Assembly (NCBI GenBank): GCA_025331435.1
Contig: JAIWNI010000033.1
Span: 124,001 to 188,000 of the forward strand
Direction of reading: 5' to 3'
Source of the DNA: Choanephora cucurbitarum
Taxonomy: Eukaryota; Mucoromycota; Mucoromycetes; Mucorales; Choanephoraceae
Length of the DNA stretch: 64,000 nt
The position numbers and the translations under genes are program-made. The notes under the pieces were generated by a model. The model searched no databases, was not told the DNA's origin, and was given only the letters and a program-made list of their open reading frames with translations. The stretch's first letter is position 1. Every line of letters starts with the position of its first letter. Positions 45,903 through 60,128 of the stretch are shown piece by piece.

Positions 45903-46894
45903 ATGAATCAGAATGTCATGGCTGGAAAATTCTTTTTCTTCCCAAGCATACTGGAAAGCTTGATGGAAGAAGAGCTGAAGGAGTACAAGAAGAGCAGAGG
46001 AAACAGCTTGATGTTTCAGCTCATTAAGGTCGCTAAGTATATGTATGTATATATGTATATATCTGTTAGACACTTTTATTCATTGGGTCTTTTTTATTTT
46101 AGCTTAGAAAATCTTGAGTACTGGAAGAAGTACAAGTATGATAGCGAAGATGAACAAGTGCATCGTGTAAAAGGGCTGCTGAGAATTATTTTCCGCGACG
46201 CAAAAACCCTGAAGATTCAGACGTAAGTTATATGCATTTTCTTTCTTAAGCACTTGCTGACGCATGTCATAGAGGCGAGCATACTTCTGCAGTATCCAAG
46301 ATAGTCCAAAGATATAACGAAGCAAACTTTGGAAATACGAATGTTTTCTTGAGCTCTTTTGAGGCATCCGCATCAGCAACAACAACAGCATCATCATCCA
46401 GCAAGATCATCGGCCGAAAGGTTGATATGATGCTTGTTGGCAGCAACAATATAGAACTTGCAATTTGCGAGTTTAAGGTCGGTGACAATGCGACCAAATT
46501 GGAAGAACAACAAGAAAAGTGCCTTCGCTTGAATGCGAGCATTTTGAAGCATCTGAAGTGCACAAAAGAAGAAGAAGAAGTCGTTGCTTTCGTTTGGGGT
46601 GGAATGTCAGGAGAGCTCTTTTCTTTGAGACAAGACAAAGATGGTATGATGATTGCGAAGTCGCTTTCGAAGTTGCTCCTGCCACGGGATATCCGTTTAA
46701 TAAATGAGCAATTCAAGCAATCAATCATTGCACTGTACAATTGGAAGGCTTTCTTGGTACAACAAGATGATAGACTGGAGTTGGCTGTGCCTGGTGTAAG
46801 AAGCTACTGCCCTGAAGCACCAGAGATTTGCTTTAGCCCAAAGAGGCAAAATCAGACTCTTTTTATATATATACCTGCTCTACTAGTTAGTTAG
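45903..46894 (+). CDS. Uncharacterised protein with PD-(D/E)XK-like nuclease signature
   Basis: Three exons, 45903-46036, 46103-46222 and 46273-46894, give 291 aa in frame. The central part reads IIGRKVDMMLVGSNNIELAI followed by CEFK, giving D, about twelve residues, then E-F-K, the D...ExK core of PD-(D/E)XK folds. A helical QQEKCLRLNASILKHL follows. The C-terminus has ALYNWKAFLV and a polar tail. It shares the motif order with the decayed copy near 15.8 kb, so this is a repeated family, perhaps mobile-element associated. It sits just after a Helitron fragment. The start is uncertain; the gene may be 5'-truncated, since MNQNVMAGKFFFF is not a convincing N-terminus. Nuclease activity is inference. 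Confidence 0.55.
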
Positions 46895-48435
46895 TTAGCC
46901 ATTTATTATAGACAGATGTCCTTATCAAATAAATCGACAGAAATTATCTATCTTCTTCTAAAAAGAAACACTCTTTTCTTGTAATCTCACAATTGCAAAG
47001 TATTATACAGATCTTATCGGAATACAACTGCAAAGGCATTAAATCAAATTAAAGAGGAACCATTTACAAGACAACCTTTATATAGAGCAAACAATAAAAC
47101 TATAAGCAATAAGCTCTACTTGAAGGAAAGAGTTTTGAAGACTCTAGATAGTTGTATTATTCTGGCATCTTTGTTTAAAGGTTATCATTTATCTTACTTA
47201 TCAGAATTGGATTTACTTTTTATTTCACGTAAAGGAATTGTCTATTCTATCTTACTATCTAACAGACGTTATCGAGACAAGCATTTGACTTGAGTTAGCC
47301 TTTTGATAATCTTTGATTGTATACTTTATCAATGCAAGCTACTATATAGCGTAGTGCTCATTGCAACTCATTTATCAAATTATAACACTGATCACATATA
47401 TACCATATGGTGAGCTACGAAAATGAGAGTTTTTCCCAGACGCAAACTTCGTTCGAGTTCTTACTAGCATTGTGGTTTTATATAGCTGCTGTAGCAATTC
47501 ACCATTCGACTATATGGTTTCCCAGTACAAGCAGCAATATTATACAGTCTAAGCGAAAATTGTCTCTTCCTGTAAGTAACTTTCAAAAACCAGCGCGTAT
47601 ATGTGTCTATGTATAAAAAGAGACGAGCATTTGATCAACTCTATGATAATGTATAGACACTTTGCAAGCACCTTCAAACTTAGACAACTTGTATCACTTC
47701 AATCCAGAACTAGATTCATGCCCATCACCTACATGGAGAAAAAACGAAAACAAGTAACAGTACGCAAATCTCCAAACAGAATATTTTTATGAGTGATGCT
47801 TTAATTTCTTAGTGAGCAATGTTTTTGTGAGCGAATAATTTCTAGAAATAGTGTGCATATACAACTCTTTTTTTTTTTAAAGTTTGCTAATCACACGTTA
47901 AAAAAACGCACACATATTTTCATTATCTTACTTTCCATATCAAACATAATCGCGGCTGCCTAGTTCCTTTCTCGAGCATGTTGTCTCACTATAGGCACTC
48001 TGTTGTATATAATCTAATCATCAAATCATATCTGAAGCGGAAATCGATTTTATTTATAAAAGAATTATGCATATCACCAGATATTGGAGATTGGAAATCA
48101 GTTTTAAAAAAAGAACAGTGCCTGACAATCTAAGCGAATAAACTGGCTTAGACACAAAAAGAAAAAAAAGTAGAGGGAATGGTTCTATTTCACGGTATCC
48201 TCTTTTTCCACCCTTTTTTTTTAAAAATAAAAATGCGCTAAGCAGTAAAGGAATGAGCATATGAAAACATACTACGTCTTATAGGAATTCGGTCACAAGC
48301 TTTATCCGTCAAACGGGATTGATTTTCCGCACCACCTATCAAACTATTTAAACAAATCAATTTCTTTTCTTTTTTTTTTTTCTTTTCCTTACTTTGCCTT
48401 TATTCCCCCCCCTTTTTTTTTTCTTTTAAAATCGT
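46895..48435. other. Gene-poor region and kinase promoter
   Basis: AT-rich, no supported ORF (47407-47616 and 47601-47792 have no features). The last 80 bases before 48436 are an extreme T/C tract, the likely leader of the kinase gene. Confidence 0.4.
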
Positions 48436-49833
48436 ATGTGTACAGAACATATAACTATACAAAACTTCGAAAGCCTATCTCTATCAAACTCAACTTCTCC
48501 TTCTGTCAGCCGACATTCAAGTGTAGCTGAATATGACGACAAAAGCTTACCGGTGACACCAAATCTGTTACCTGAAAATGAGAAAGAACCTATCCAGATA
48601 GGTAAGAGCAAGTGTCCTCTTTCAAGTTCAATATCACTTATACTGTTCGATAGACAATACAATACTATCCAATGAGATAAACCATCCTTTTCTGTCATTT
48701 TACTTGACACCTATCCATTCGACAACATCCTGCAGACAGCTAGGAAAGCAACCAGGCCGTCTCTCTCTCAGTGACTTCAATATCAAAAAGACAATTGGTA
48801 CAGGATCAACAGCCCGTGTCCATCTTGCCAGAAGTAGAGTGAATGGTTGTTACTACGCCATCAAGGCAATAGACAAAAAGGATTTAGTATCCAAGCGTCA
48901 AGTTGAACATGCGCACAATGAAAAGGAAATCCTAAGTGAAGTGAAGCACCCATTCCTTGTCAACTATCATGGATCCTTTCAGACATCAACCCATGTATTC
49001 CTTGTCATGGATTATGTTGTCGGTGGTGAACTATTTCAGTTGATAAGAGAGAAAAAGGTAAAAAAAAAAATTCACCTTTATTTCATGCAATGACTCATGA
49101 ATGTTGAATTAGAAATTGACTGAAACTGAGACACGCTTCTATGCTGCGCAAGTAGTGTTGGCAATTGACTACCTTCATCGTCAAAATATCGTTTACCGTG
49201 ACTTGAAACCAGAGAACATATTGATAGACAAACAAGGTTATATTAAGATTACTGATTTCGGCTTTGCAAAAAAGATAACGCAGGATCGCACATGGACATT
49301 GTGTGGCACCCCAGACTATATTGCACCTGAAATTATTCGTTCGCAAGGTTATACAAAAGCAGTTGATTGGTGGAGTCTTGGTGTGTTGATCTATGAAATG
49401 ATGACTGGGTAATGATAGGAAATCAATTCAACGTATTATGTATTCACTCTTTTTTTTTTTTTTTGTCTAAAGTGAGCCCCCTTTTACTGCTAAAAATCCT
49501 ATTGAACAGTATCAAAAGATTCTAGAAGGTGATGTAAATTGGCCAGATAACATCAATGCCGAGGCTAGAGATCTACTTGAAAACCTGCTCAAGACAAAGG
49601 CTTCTGAACGTATTGGCAATCTCAAGGATGGTGTAAATGACATTAAGCGTCATCCATGGTTTAGTTCAATTGACTTTGACCATATCCTGGCTCAGACAAT
49701 AACACCGCCACATATGCCTACTATTCAACATGAGGGAGATACGCATCATTTTGCCATTTATGAAGAGTTACCCATGAGTTACGATAAAGCTCATCTAAAG
49801 GATCCTTATCAAGGTCGTTTTATTCACTTTTAA
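48436..49833 (+). CDS. cAMP-dependent protein kinase catalytic subunit
   Basis: Four exons, 48436-48601, 48654-49057, 49113-49408 and 49473-49833, give 408 aa. A Ser-rich N-terminal extension of about 110 residues precedes the kinase domain, as in other fungal PKA subunits. Motifs run in order: Gly loop [18 protein letters not shown] (Lys), [21 protein letters not shown] and activation loop [15 protein letters not shown] with the phospho-Thr. The AGC tail ends RFIHF, matching the C-terminal FxxF that docks on the small lobe. The Gly loop has T-A in place of the usual F-G (GTGSFGRV). PKA acts in the cytosol and nucleus, is held by a regulatory subunit and is released by cAMP. In Mucorales it is tied to growth form and germination. 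Confidence 0.92.
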
Positions 49834-50895
49834 ACCAACATTTTATTATTTTACTGTACATAGCAATTCGGTTATTTAGCCCATATCCCCCCCCTCCCTC
49901 TTTTTCTTATTTATATATTGTTTATATCATTTCTGTAAATCAACTCCTTTATATAAAATAGATTGTCTGTTTCTTTTCCATATACATACAAAAGAAAGGA
50001 GAAAATGACCTGTTATTTTAAGCTTTAATTAAATTAGATTTGTTGTTTACTAAAGCGACTAGAAGTGAGCACAATGACAACAGATTTTATAGTATTCTTT
50101 TGGTAAGTCCATTGAAAAACAAATAAACTTGTTGAAGTGAGCAAATATTTACTGATACAGAACCTTGTGACAGACAGCAAGGAAGGTGCATGTGCATTAT
50201 TCATTGTACGTTTGATGCACTAGACAAACAAATAGGAGCCAAACACACAGTGTCATCTTCTCTCTTTTCTCATTGAATTCCTGTAAATATAGTAATATAG
50301 ATGTTATTTGCCCTTTTTCTTTGTTGTTGTGAATTGAAATTTCAATAAATCAGCTTATACTATCTATGCTTCTTAGAAACCCAAGCTTTTCTTCTGTGAT
50401 TGAAATAAAAAATATGCCTATAAAGCTAAAAAAATCCCCCAAAGCTAATCATGGAATTAATTTCTTCCTTCTGGAATTGAAGAGAACACGCCTAGCTGAT
50501 GAATCATACTCTGATCAAGGTAATTCTTTTTCTTTGTCATATCTACAAAGATGTTGGCTCAAATGCTACAAGAAAGATATCCACAAAAGAATAAGCTTAT
50601 TGATAGACAAGCCCATATACGCTATTGCTTAATTCAATGCTATATGAATAGAATTGCCAGCATTGACAACTTGAGCCTGAATTATCTTACTTGTTTTAGT
50701 GCATGATTGATTTTCCGGCAGGGATAAAGTATACAGTAAGCTACTCATGATATTGTAAGCATTTATCGGAGTCAGTCTCTTAAACATGTTCCGCGGGAAC
50801 AGAAAAAATAAAATAAAATAATAATTGACCCTAAATTCCCTTGCTTTCTTTCTTTTTTTTTCGTTTTCCTTTCCTTTTTACGTGTCATTTAAGAT
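49834..50895. other. Intergenic region, no gene seen
   Basis: It contains the 3' region of the kinase gene and the pyrimidine-rich leader of the deaminase gene. The ORF at 50366-50632 (88 codons) has no known feature and is left out. Confidence 0.4.
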
Positions 50896-52183
50896 ATGAG
50901 GTTAATTATTAGAAATGATTATGACGAAGTTTCAGAATGGGTTGGTAAGTTGACAACATTCGATTTTATAGCGTATTCGCTGACACTCTATAAAGCACAT
51001 TACATTAAGGAGCGGATCAATCAGTTTGAACCAACCAAAGATAGACCCTTTGTACTCGGTTTACCAACAGGGTCTTCACCTATGAATGCCTATAGACGTC
51101 TAGCAGAATTCGTTAAAGAAGGCAAACTATCCTTTAAATATGTTGTCACTTTCAATATGGATGAATATGTGGGTATACCACGGTAAGTTTCTTTTCTCTG
51201 TTGAGAAAAAAAATTTCTCACACACAAGCTTTTTTTTTTTTTAGTGCTCATAAGCAATCTTATTATTCTTTTATGTGGACCAATCTATTTCAACATATCG
51301 ATATTCCTACTGAAAACATCAATTTCTTGGATGGAAATGCACCTGACTTGGAAGCAGAATGTAGACGATACGAAGCTGAGATTGCAAAATATGGCGGCAT
51401 TGAATTATTTGTTGGTGGCATTGGGCCTGATGGGCATATAGCATTCAATGAGCCTGGATCTTCATTAACATCTCGCACCCGAGTAAAGACATTGGCTTAC
51501 GAAACCATCATTGCCAATGCTCGCTTTTTTGAAGGAGATATCACAAAAGTACCCAAATTAGCCTTAACAGTGGGTGTAGCGTGAGTAGTGTATTAGAAGA
51601 GAAATGAAGGGCATAAGAACTTATTTCTCTATGTTAATAGTACAGTGATGGATGCTCGAGAAGTGTGTATTATTATCACAGGTGCTCATAGAAGGTAAGT
51701 AAATAAGTTTTGTTGATGATGATTCAGGTATTCAATTGGTTTTGAATTGGTAGTATTGCATTAGCAAAATGTGTGGAGGAAGGAGTCAATCATATGTGGA
51801 CAGTATCTGCTATTCAAATGCATCCAAAAGGCTTGATTGTTTGTGATGAAGATGCCACTTTAGAACTTCATGTTAAGGTAAATAGTATTAAGAGAGAGAT
51901 ATAAAAAAAAAGAGCTAAGTGTATTTGAAATCAGACAGTGAAATACTTTAAATCCATTGAACATGTTCACCAAGCGTTAATTGGGCATGAAAATCTCGGT
52001 TTACAAGGTGAACTATTGTCCACCAAAAGAGTCAGATCAGATAAACTGCAGAGAGAAATGATGGTTAGGAGACTGATGAATGAAGAACTCAACAAAGACC
52101 AGGAAGATGATATTGACTTTGATGAACTTCATTATTCACCAAGAAAAAAACGCCTTGTCACTAACAGTTCACCTTCACCCTAA
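50896..52183 (+). CDS. Glucosamine-6-phosphate deaminase (NagB family)
   Basis: Six exons, 50896-50944, 50996-51182, 51245-51580, 51641-51694, 51754-51877 and 51935-52183, give 332 aa. It converts glucosamine-6-phosphate to fructose-6-phosphate and ammonia, the last step in using N-acetylglucosamine from chitin. Family motifs are [30 protein letters not shown] (catalytic Asp), [17 protein letters not shown] (catalytic His/Glu region) and [15 protein letters not shown]-terminal extension of about 60 charged residues ([19 protein letters not shown]) goes beyond the bacterial enzyme length of about 266. The gene stops 48 bp from the convergent histidinol-phosphatase stop. No other GlcNAc genes are adjacent. 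Confidence 0.93.
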
Positions 52184-52231
52184 GTACATTTTATTTTCTA
52201 GTTTGTAAATTCTCTTTTTTTTTTTTTTTAT

Positions 52232-53249
52232 TTATTCCCAACTCTCTATCTTTCTCCAAAACACATCATCTAATACATTATCGTGCTTTTTCACAACTGT
52301 CTCTCCCTTCTCTCTGGCTAAATAGTATAATGTATGAATACCCGCTTCCTTCAAATAAACAGGTAACTTGTGATAATACAGGCCAACATCTTTAGGACCA
52401 TGACAGTCATCCGAAAGAGTGAATTTGCCTCCTTTTTGAAGAATAGCCTAGATCATATCTTTAGCTAATCTACATTCCTGTTTTTTTTCAGTTTCTTTAC
52501 CTGAATGATATCTCGTTGTGGATAAGCATCACGTAGTCCCTTTTTCCAGGATCGAGAATTGATCTCAAATAACCCACCATAAGCAACAACACAGTCAAGG
52601 TTACGCACAATACGTTTCCATACATTTGGCAATAACAATGTGGCATCAGCAACCGATTGATCTGCAAAGAGACGAATAAGATCAAAATGACCCACTACTT
52701 CAGGTTGAACAGACTGAAGCATGAGATACTGCTCATCAAAATATTGAATAAACAATCTCTCCAATTGACCATCAGCTTGCTCTAGTGCTTGTTGAAACAT
52801 GTCTGGTGAGAAATCAATAGGAATCGAATAGGCATGGTGAAGCGAGCCAACAATGTATTCGATCCCGTAAGTGTCTCGTAGCTGTTGGACATGGTGTGCA
52901 TAATCTGGTGTGATAAACTCGATTTCGGCACCAATCAACAAATGAATTTTATCCTTGTATGCGTCTCTTATACGTCTAGCCTCTACTTGGAAATCATTAT
53001 AAGTTGTTTCCAATGTCTTGGGTGTACAATGAGCCTGTCAAAAAGAAGTCAGAAAAAAAGAACAGTATAGTCTTGTGGTATTACTTCAATTTCTTCAGGA
53101 TAAAGTTCAGTGTCAATGTATCGGGGCATATGTTCACTTAGACCGTATGTATGGAAGCCTTTGCGTACGGCTTCTTTTACCACGTCTTCGAGCAGTCCAT
53201 ACCCATGCTTACAAAATTGACCTGAGTGACTATGGAAAGAATAAGGCAT
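52232..53249 (-). CDS. HIS2: Histidinol-phosphatase, PHP superfamily
   Basis: Three exons, 53249-53085, 53034-52501 and 52447-52232, give 304 aa. PHP metal-binding motifs run in order: FHSHSG near the N-terminus, LSEHMPRY, GAEIEF, GSLHHAY, GHFDLIRLF, EINSRSW and FTLSDDCHGP. This is the yeast His2 type, which removes phosphate from L-histidinol phosphate in the penultimate part of histidine synthesis in the cytosol. The third exon supplies the last metal ligands (SDDCHG) and the C-terminus; without it the enzyme would be incomplete. It is convergent with the deaminase gene. Confidence 0.93.
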
Positions 53250-54907
53250 GATTAAGAGAAGAAAAAAGGATGTCAGATAAGACAGGTGTTCTGAAAAAGG
53301 GGTGTATTCGGAGTTTCAAACATAGAATATAGTCACAAGTCTTCTTGTGTCATCTGGCTGTGAAGAAATGCATAAATAAGCTTTAGATGCACCTGATTGA
53401 ATATAAAGAAACATGTTTATTAAGCTGTAGCAACTCTATTCAAATTGTAACAAGAAAAACAAAAGAGTTTCAACACTAAGGTTGTTTGTATGTGTGTTTC
53501 TTGATACGGCGAGATGGTTGGAGTGTGGATCAAGGACTATCATTTCTTTTTGCGAGCATATGGGCTGTCAATCTTCACCCTAAATGTGTCTTTCCTGTAG
53601 TCCAGAAATGACTACCACATACGTTTACGACATACGGTCCAGCTTGAAGCAGTGGAAAAACCTGCTATCTACAGGATCTTTCATTAAAGAACAAGTTGTT
53701 TGTCTCTGCTTCCAAAAAAAAAAAATGCGCCTAAACAACATCAGTTAGTTGTTCATCTTTACAAAGACTTTCAGGAATTGCAAGTTCGACACTGTCTTCA
53801 ATATAAATACCTCTTCTACAATCACACCAAACATAAACCTTCTAATGAATTGTTCAGTAAATTGCTTATCTTGCACACCAGACAAATGGATACGCTTATA
53901 CTCTCCTAAAGTATGATGCCCCTTGCATGTGGTATGGCCACAATAAACCAAAGTGAATTGTGCAGATACTAAACACTTTGTAACTGTCAGTGGATTTTCA
54001 CAAAAAAAAAGTATATTTTTGACCCTTGATAAGCTTCAACAACAAAGGATTCCTTATGAGTGGTGTTGATAAATTGCACTTTGAAGTTATCTGCTTTATT
54101 TTTTCTTCTGACATTTTAAGAAAGAGGCACAGGCTATATTTTGTACCTTACTGGCTTGTCTTGCTATCTAAAATTTTGGTACATCCTCTTCAGTATACCT
54201 GTTTGCCTGTCCTCATTCAGTTAAGGATAGACGCACTGCAACAGTTTCTTAAGCTATTCTAAAGTACCTCTTTTGAGAGATAAAATCTTGGGTAGAGAAC
54301 TAACTCGTATTTAAACAGGATCTCTACAGATAGATAGTCTTTGATTCTAAGAGAAGCATACTGTCCTTCAAGTCACTCTGCCTTTATTTCGCTCTATAGG
54401 ATTTAAAAGTCAAACAATCATAAGTTGGATCATTCTCTTCCCCCCCTTTGTGACTGAATTAACATTTCAATGTCCACAAAGTTACATCTATTGCCTATGA
54501 AGTCAATGTACCGAGTATCTTAAATTTTGGTGTTGCCAACTACCAATGTCAGGATCAAATCCTTCTTGACTGCCAATAATACAAGAAATACTTGCGTTAA
54601 AGTCATGTTCATCTTATACGCTAAACGAATCATGTACTAGTATAAAGAAAACAACAGATGTTACTTCCCAATATGTCAATACATGTATGTTTGATCTATG
54701 ACATCGATTTGTAACCTTAATTTCAATTGGCTGTCTGAAAATAAGAGAGAGAAAAAAAAATTGACACTTTGCTGATGAAGAACATCATTGGATGAGAGCT
54801 CTAATACTCCAATGAGTCAGATTCATATCATTTTTTTAACTTAAAAAGCATAACTTTTCATCTGTTCTCTTCTTTTCTTCTTACATACACCCCCTTCTCT
54901 AGAAACC
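53250..54907. other. Intergenic region with weak ORF fragments
   Basis: 1.7 kb. A 68-codon minus-strand frame at 53745-53951 (CGHTTCKGHHTLGEY) looks somewhat protein-like but has no partner exons or known family. The rest has no visible gene. The right end is the leader of the DAHP synthase gene. Confidence 0.35.
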
Positions 54908-56557
<1,650 letters not shown>

Positions 56558-56920
56558 AAACAATTAATCGAACTACATTAAAAAGATTTCAGAGATGTAT
56601 AGTGCTTCCATCTCTAATTCAATAAAAAAAAAGTATATAACAAGATCTTTGTATACAAAGCTTGTATTTTCTGATCTATGGCAACTCTTCTTAAGAGAAA
56701 TAAAACACACAATAGATCTATTATCTATTGAGTTTCGCTTTGTAATCATGGAAATGAGAGTTTATTCAAGCTGTCTCTTCAATCTTTTCTGTTCATCAGA
56801 TCCAGGACAGTGGCTTCTACCCTCAAGTTTAAAAAACCGACACCCCTCCTAAAAAGAAAAATAAAGAAGGTCGGGCTTTCTTTTGTGCTTTCTTCCATCT
56901 CTTTTTTTTCTTGATAGAAT
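56558..56920. other. Short spacer between DAHP synthase and the PPR gene
   Basis: Same-strand neighbours. It holds the terminator of the first gene and a T/C-rich leader (56875-56912) for the second. The 85-codon ORF here has no features. Confidence 0.45.
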
Positions 56921-58780
56921 ATGCATAGACTATTTAGACAATGCCTCCATAAACCAACCTCTGTAAATACACACAGACCACCTAGACAGCTTGCTTATAT
57001 TTATCATGCCTATCGCATGCACACTCAAACAATTCAACATGAAGCTCCTACTAGCCTATTACTAAAATATCAAAATGAATCACACAAACACAAGGATCTA
57101 TGGCAAGTCTATGAGACATTAGGCTCACAAAACCGCCTATCGCAACTTCAACGAGAAGATTTCCTGATGCTTCGATCTGATCTATGGAAACAGGCCAATT
57201 GGGGCACAGAAGATCGCATCCTTCAAGTGTTAGACGACATGAAATCCATCGGCCACACTTGGTCCCTGCACGAATACAACGAATACTTTATGGCCAAGCT
57301 GTTTAAAGCCGAATACAACGATATCCTACAGATGTACAACTCGGACCCATTTCGCCAACAACAACGTCTTTTGAGCGTAGGCTCTTTCAATGTGATCTTG
57401 GCTACCTATATTCAACTAGGTCAACATGACCAAGCTGTCAAGTTGATCCAACAGGTGATTGAGCAAGACGATGTGATACCGGACATTCGTGATTTCGATC
57501 GCACTATGCATCGCTGTATGCCCAAGAACACACAGGTGATCCAGAAAGCAAAAGAACTGATCGTGTCTCATGCGTTTGTCAGCACCAAAGTGTTGAATGC
57601 CAACCTGATTCATCTGTTTCGAGAAAAACGCATGCACGACATCAAGTGGATTGTGGACCAACAAAAGCAGCTTGATCTCTCAACCTACAATGTGCTGATC
57701 AAAGGGTTTTTCGATGCTCGTATGGTGCGTGATGCCACTCAGATCTATCGCCGTATGCAACAAGAACGTATTCGACCTAATCACTACATCTGTGTCAGTA
57801 TGTTAGCCATCTATGCACACACGCGTGATGTGGCTGCTGCTGAACAAGTCGTTCGAGAAACAGTGATGGGTGGCCATAAACTGGACGAAGTTGTCTACAA
57901 CCAACTCATCAAGGTCTACTTTAAGGCGCGTCAATCGAAAAGAGCATTTCAGGCGTTTGAAGAGGTCCAGAGAGATCCTGATTTGAAAGTGAACGATGTG
58001 ATCTTGAACACCATGATCAATGGTCTGATTATTAACAGGGAATTGAAGGTAGCAGGCACTCTTTACCGACAGATGATTGAGTGCCAACTCAAGCCTGATA
58101 TGGTCACACTCAATACCATGTTGAAGGGGTATGTACGTGCTGATGATATGGTCTCGGCAGCCGGTATTATCTCTGATATGTTCAAGTTGGGCATGGAACC
58201 TGATTCTGTCACGTTGACGACATTGGTGGACTCTGTCTTTGATAAGCGACAGCCCAAGACGGCAGATGAGATGATGCGACTTGTGCAGCAGATGGGTATT
58301 TCACCCAACATCTTCACCTACAATGCTGTCCTGAATGGCTGGATTCAAGCCAACCAACTTCAGGAGGCAGAAAAGACACTTGAGTTGATGAAGAAACAGC
58401 ATATACATCCAACCATTCACACCTATACAAATCTGATACAAGGCTACATTACTCATATGAACCTGCCCAAGGCCATGGAGACATTTCAGCGTTTGATGCA
58501 GTCTGGTATTCAACCGGATAGAGCCACCTTTAACTTTATGATTGTGGGCTTTTTAAACCATGGTCGTCTACATGATGCTTATACCTGTCTTGATCATATG
58601 CTTCAGATGAACTTGAGTCCCACAAAGGATACGTGGTTGTTGATGTTGGATGATTGTTGTCGATCCAAAGATTGGCAGACAGGCAAGAAGATCATAGAGA
58701 AATTAGACCAAAGTGGGTTTGTGATAAAATCAGATTCCTTGAAGCGGTCTTATGCCAAGGTGAAATCACATTGTTCATAA
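56921..58780 (+). CDS. Pentatricopeptide-repeat (PPR) protein, probably mitochondrial
   Basis: Intronless, 619 aa, unusual in this intron-rich window. The N-terminus is basic with few acidic residues (MHRLFRQCLHKP), fitting mitochondrial import. From about residue 240 a series of 35-residue helical repeats is visible, each with a pattern like VTLNTMLKGYVRADDMVSAA or FTYNAVLNGWIQANQLQEAE and an xPD/xPN ending (KPDMVT, EPDSVT, SPNIFT, HPTIHT, QPDRAT). I count roughly ten repeats. PPR proteins bind organelle RNA and guide processing, stability or translation. The target transcript is not predictable here. G/C content and codon use are somewhat higher than in its neighbours. Confidence 0.88.
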   Translation: MHRLFRQCLHKPTSVNTHRPPRQLAYIYHAYRMHTQTIQHEAPTSLLLKYQNESHKHKDLWQVYETLGSQNRLSQLQREDFLMLRSDLWKQANWGTEDRILQVLDDMKSIGHTWSLHEYNEYFMAKLFKAEYNDILQMYNSDPFRQQQRLLSVGSFNVILATYIQLGQHDQAVKLIQQVIEQDDVIPDIRDFDRTMHRCMPKNTQVIQKAKELIVSHAFVSTKVLNANLIHLFREKRMHDIKWIVDQQKQLDLSTYNVLIKGFFDARMVRDATQIYRRMQQERIRPNHYICVSMLAIYAHTRDVAAAEQVVRETVMGGHKLDEVVYNQLIKVYFKARQSKRAFQAFEEVQRDPDLKVNDVILNTMINGLIINRELKVAGTLYRQMIECQLKPDMVTLNTMLKGYVRADDMVSAAGIISDMFKLGMEPDSVTLTTLVDSVFDKRQPKTADEMMRLVQQMGISPNIFTYNAVLNGWIQANQLQEAEKTLELMKKQHIHPTIHTYTNLIQGYITHMNLPKAMETFQRLMQSGIQPDRATFNFMIVGFLNHGRLHDAYTCLDHMLQMNLSPTKDTWLLMLDDCCRSKDWQTGKKIIEKLDQSGFVIKSDSLKRSYAKVKSHCS

Positions 58781-60128
58781 ATAAAATATTAACAAGGGAG
58801 GCCCTTTTGTAGATGATGTAATCAGAAGTAATGAAATTAGATGATTTAGTTAAAGATTTCATAATTTAGAGAATCATATAACTTTATTAAATGAATATTT
58901 AGATTAGAAAATCAACCAAAATAGCTGGATGAGATTAGATAAATAAGGGAAGGAGGGGGGGGGGAATGTTTGTAAGAAATGAGTTACAACAAAGTAATGC
59001 AGGTAAATACATGTTGCCTATTAAACATAAGAAATGCTATTCATGCCAAAAGGAATAAGGTTTTTTTTTAAAATAGATGTTTTATGCTGTAGATCCCAAA
59101 AATCTTTTTTTTCATATAAGATGAGCATGAAGAACGCTTTGTTATGTATAATTCTTGGAAAGAGTAAAGTATGAATGAATGAAGAAGGGGGGCATCATCT
59201 GCACGATCATCTCAATGAATTCAACTGCCTCTGAAAGTCAATTACCAGTTGGTATGTATAGAAATGTTGACTAGTGTTAGATGTCAACAAAACTACTGAA
59301 GTCTATAGGTAAGTTATGTTCATCTAAAAGAAGCAAGTTGACAATTTACTTTATCTTATCGTATGGATAGCTTAATAAAGTTACCTTCCATTACTTCTTT
59401 TAATGTGTGTGTGTATATCTGTATGAGTTAACTACCTTCAATATAAATTGAATAAGCTACTAAAATATCTCGTTCAAACAAAAGAACCTATAGAGTCTGA
59501 CATACCACTCTCTTGTCTGATGCTATGATCCCCCTCTTAGTATCTTTCTCCCCCCTCAAGAAGAATGAGAAGGAATTTCTTTTGCTTAAGATCCGCTCAT
59601 TATCAGTGCTCTCCTGCCTCCGCTAACTTTGACTTCTTCTTAGATGATGACTAAAGAAAAACTATTTTTTTTTGGTTATCTATATACGTGCACTCTTTCT
59701 AACCCTTGTCTAATCCATAAGTTGTGCAGTAGATCACTGATATGCATTTTTAAGGCAGAAAATGTTCCTTAAATAGCTATTTTCAGAAGGTAGAATTTGA
59801 AATATCAATAAGTCCTACTTGCATGAATTTTTTTTTTTTTGGAAAATGGATTTTAATAGAAAATAAAATAAGCCTTCATGGCACTACAATACTAATTATT
59901 AAAAAAAAAGAAAGAGAAAAGCTATTTGATATCTTTTCAATTTCTGTGATAAATAAAGAATATGAAAGAAAAAGTAAGGGGGAAAGAGAGATCAAGAGGA
60001 TGAATAGAGAGAATGAACAATAAAGAAGAACCAAAGAGTGAAAATGTGTGTATATGAGAGAAATGCATGTAATGTATGATGTGCATGGAATAATTATTTT
60101 GTATGTTAATAAGCTTTTTTTTTTTTTA
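58781..60128. other. Intergenic region, no gene seen
   Basis: AT-rich with G-runs near 58955 and A/T runs. The ORF at 59823-60023 is low-complexity. It holds the 3' ends of two converging genes. Confidence 0.4.

Noticed and set aside
48436..48675. 79-aa ORF as a separate small gene
   Set aside because: It is the first exon of the PKA catalytic subunit; the intron at 48602-48653 joins it in frame.
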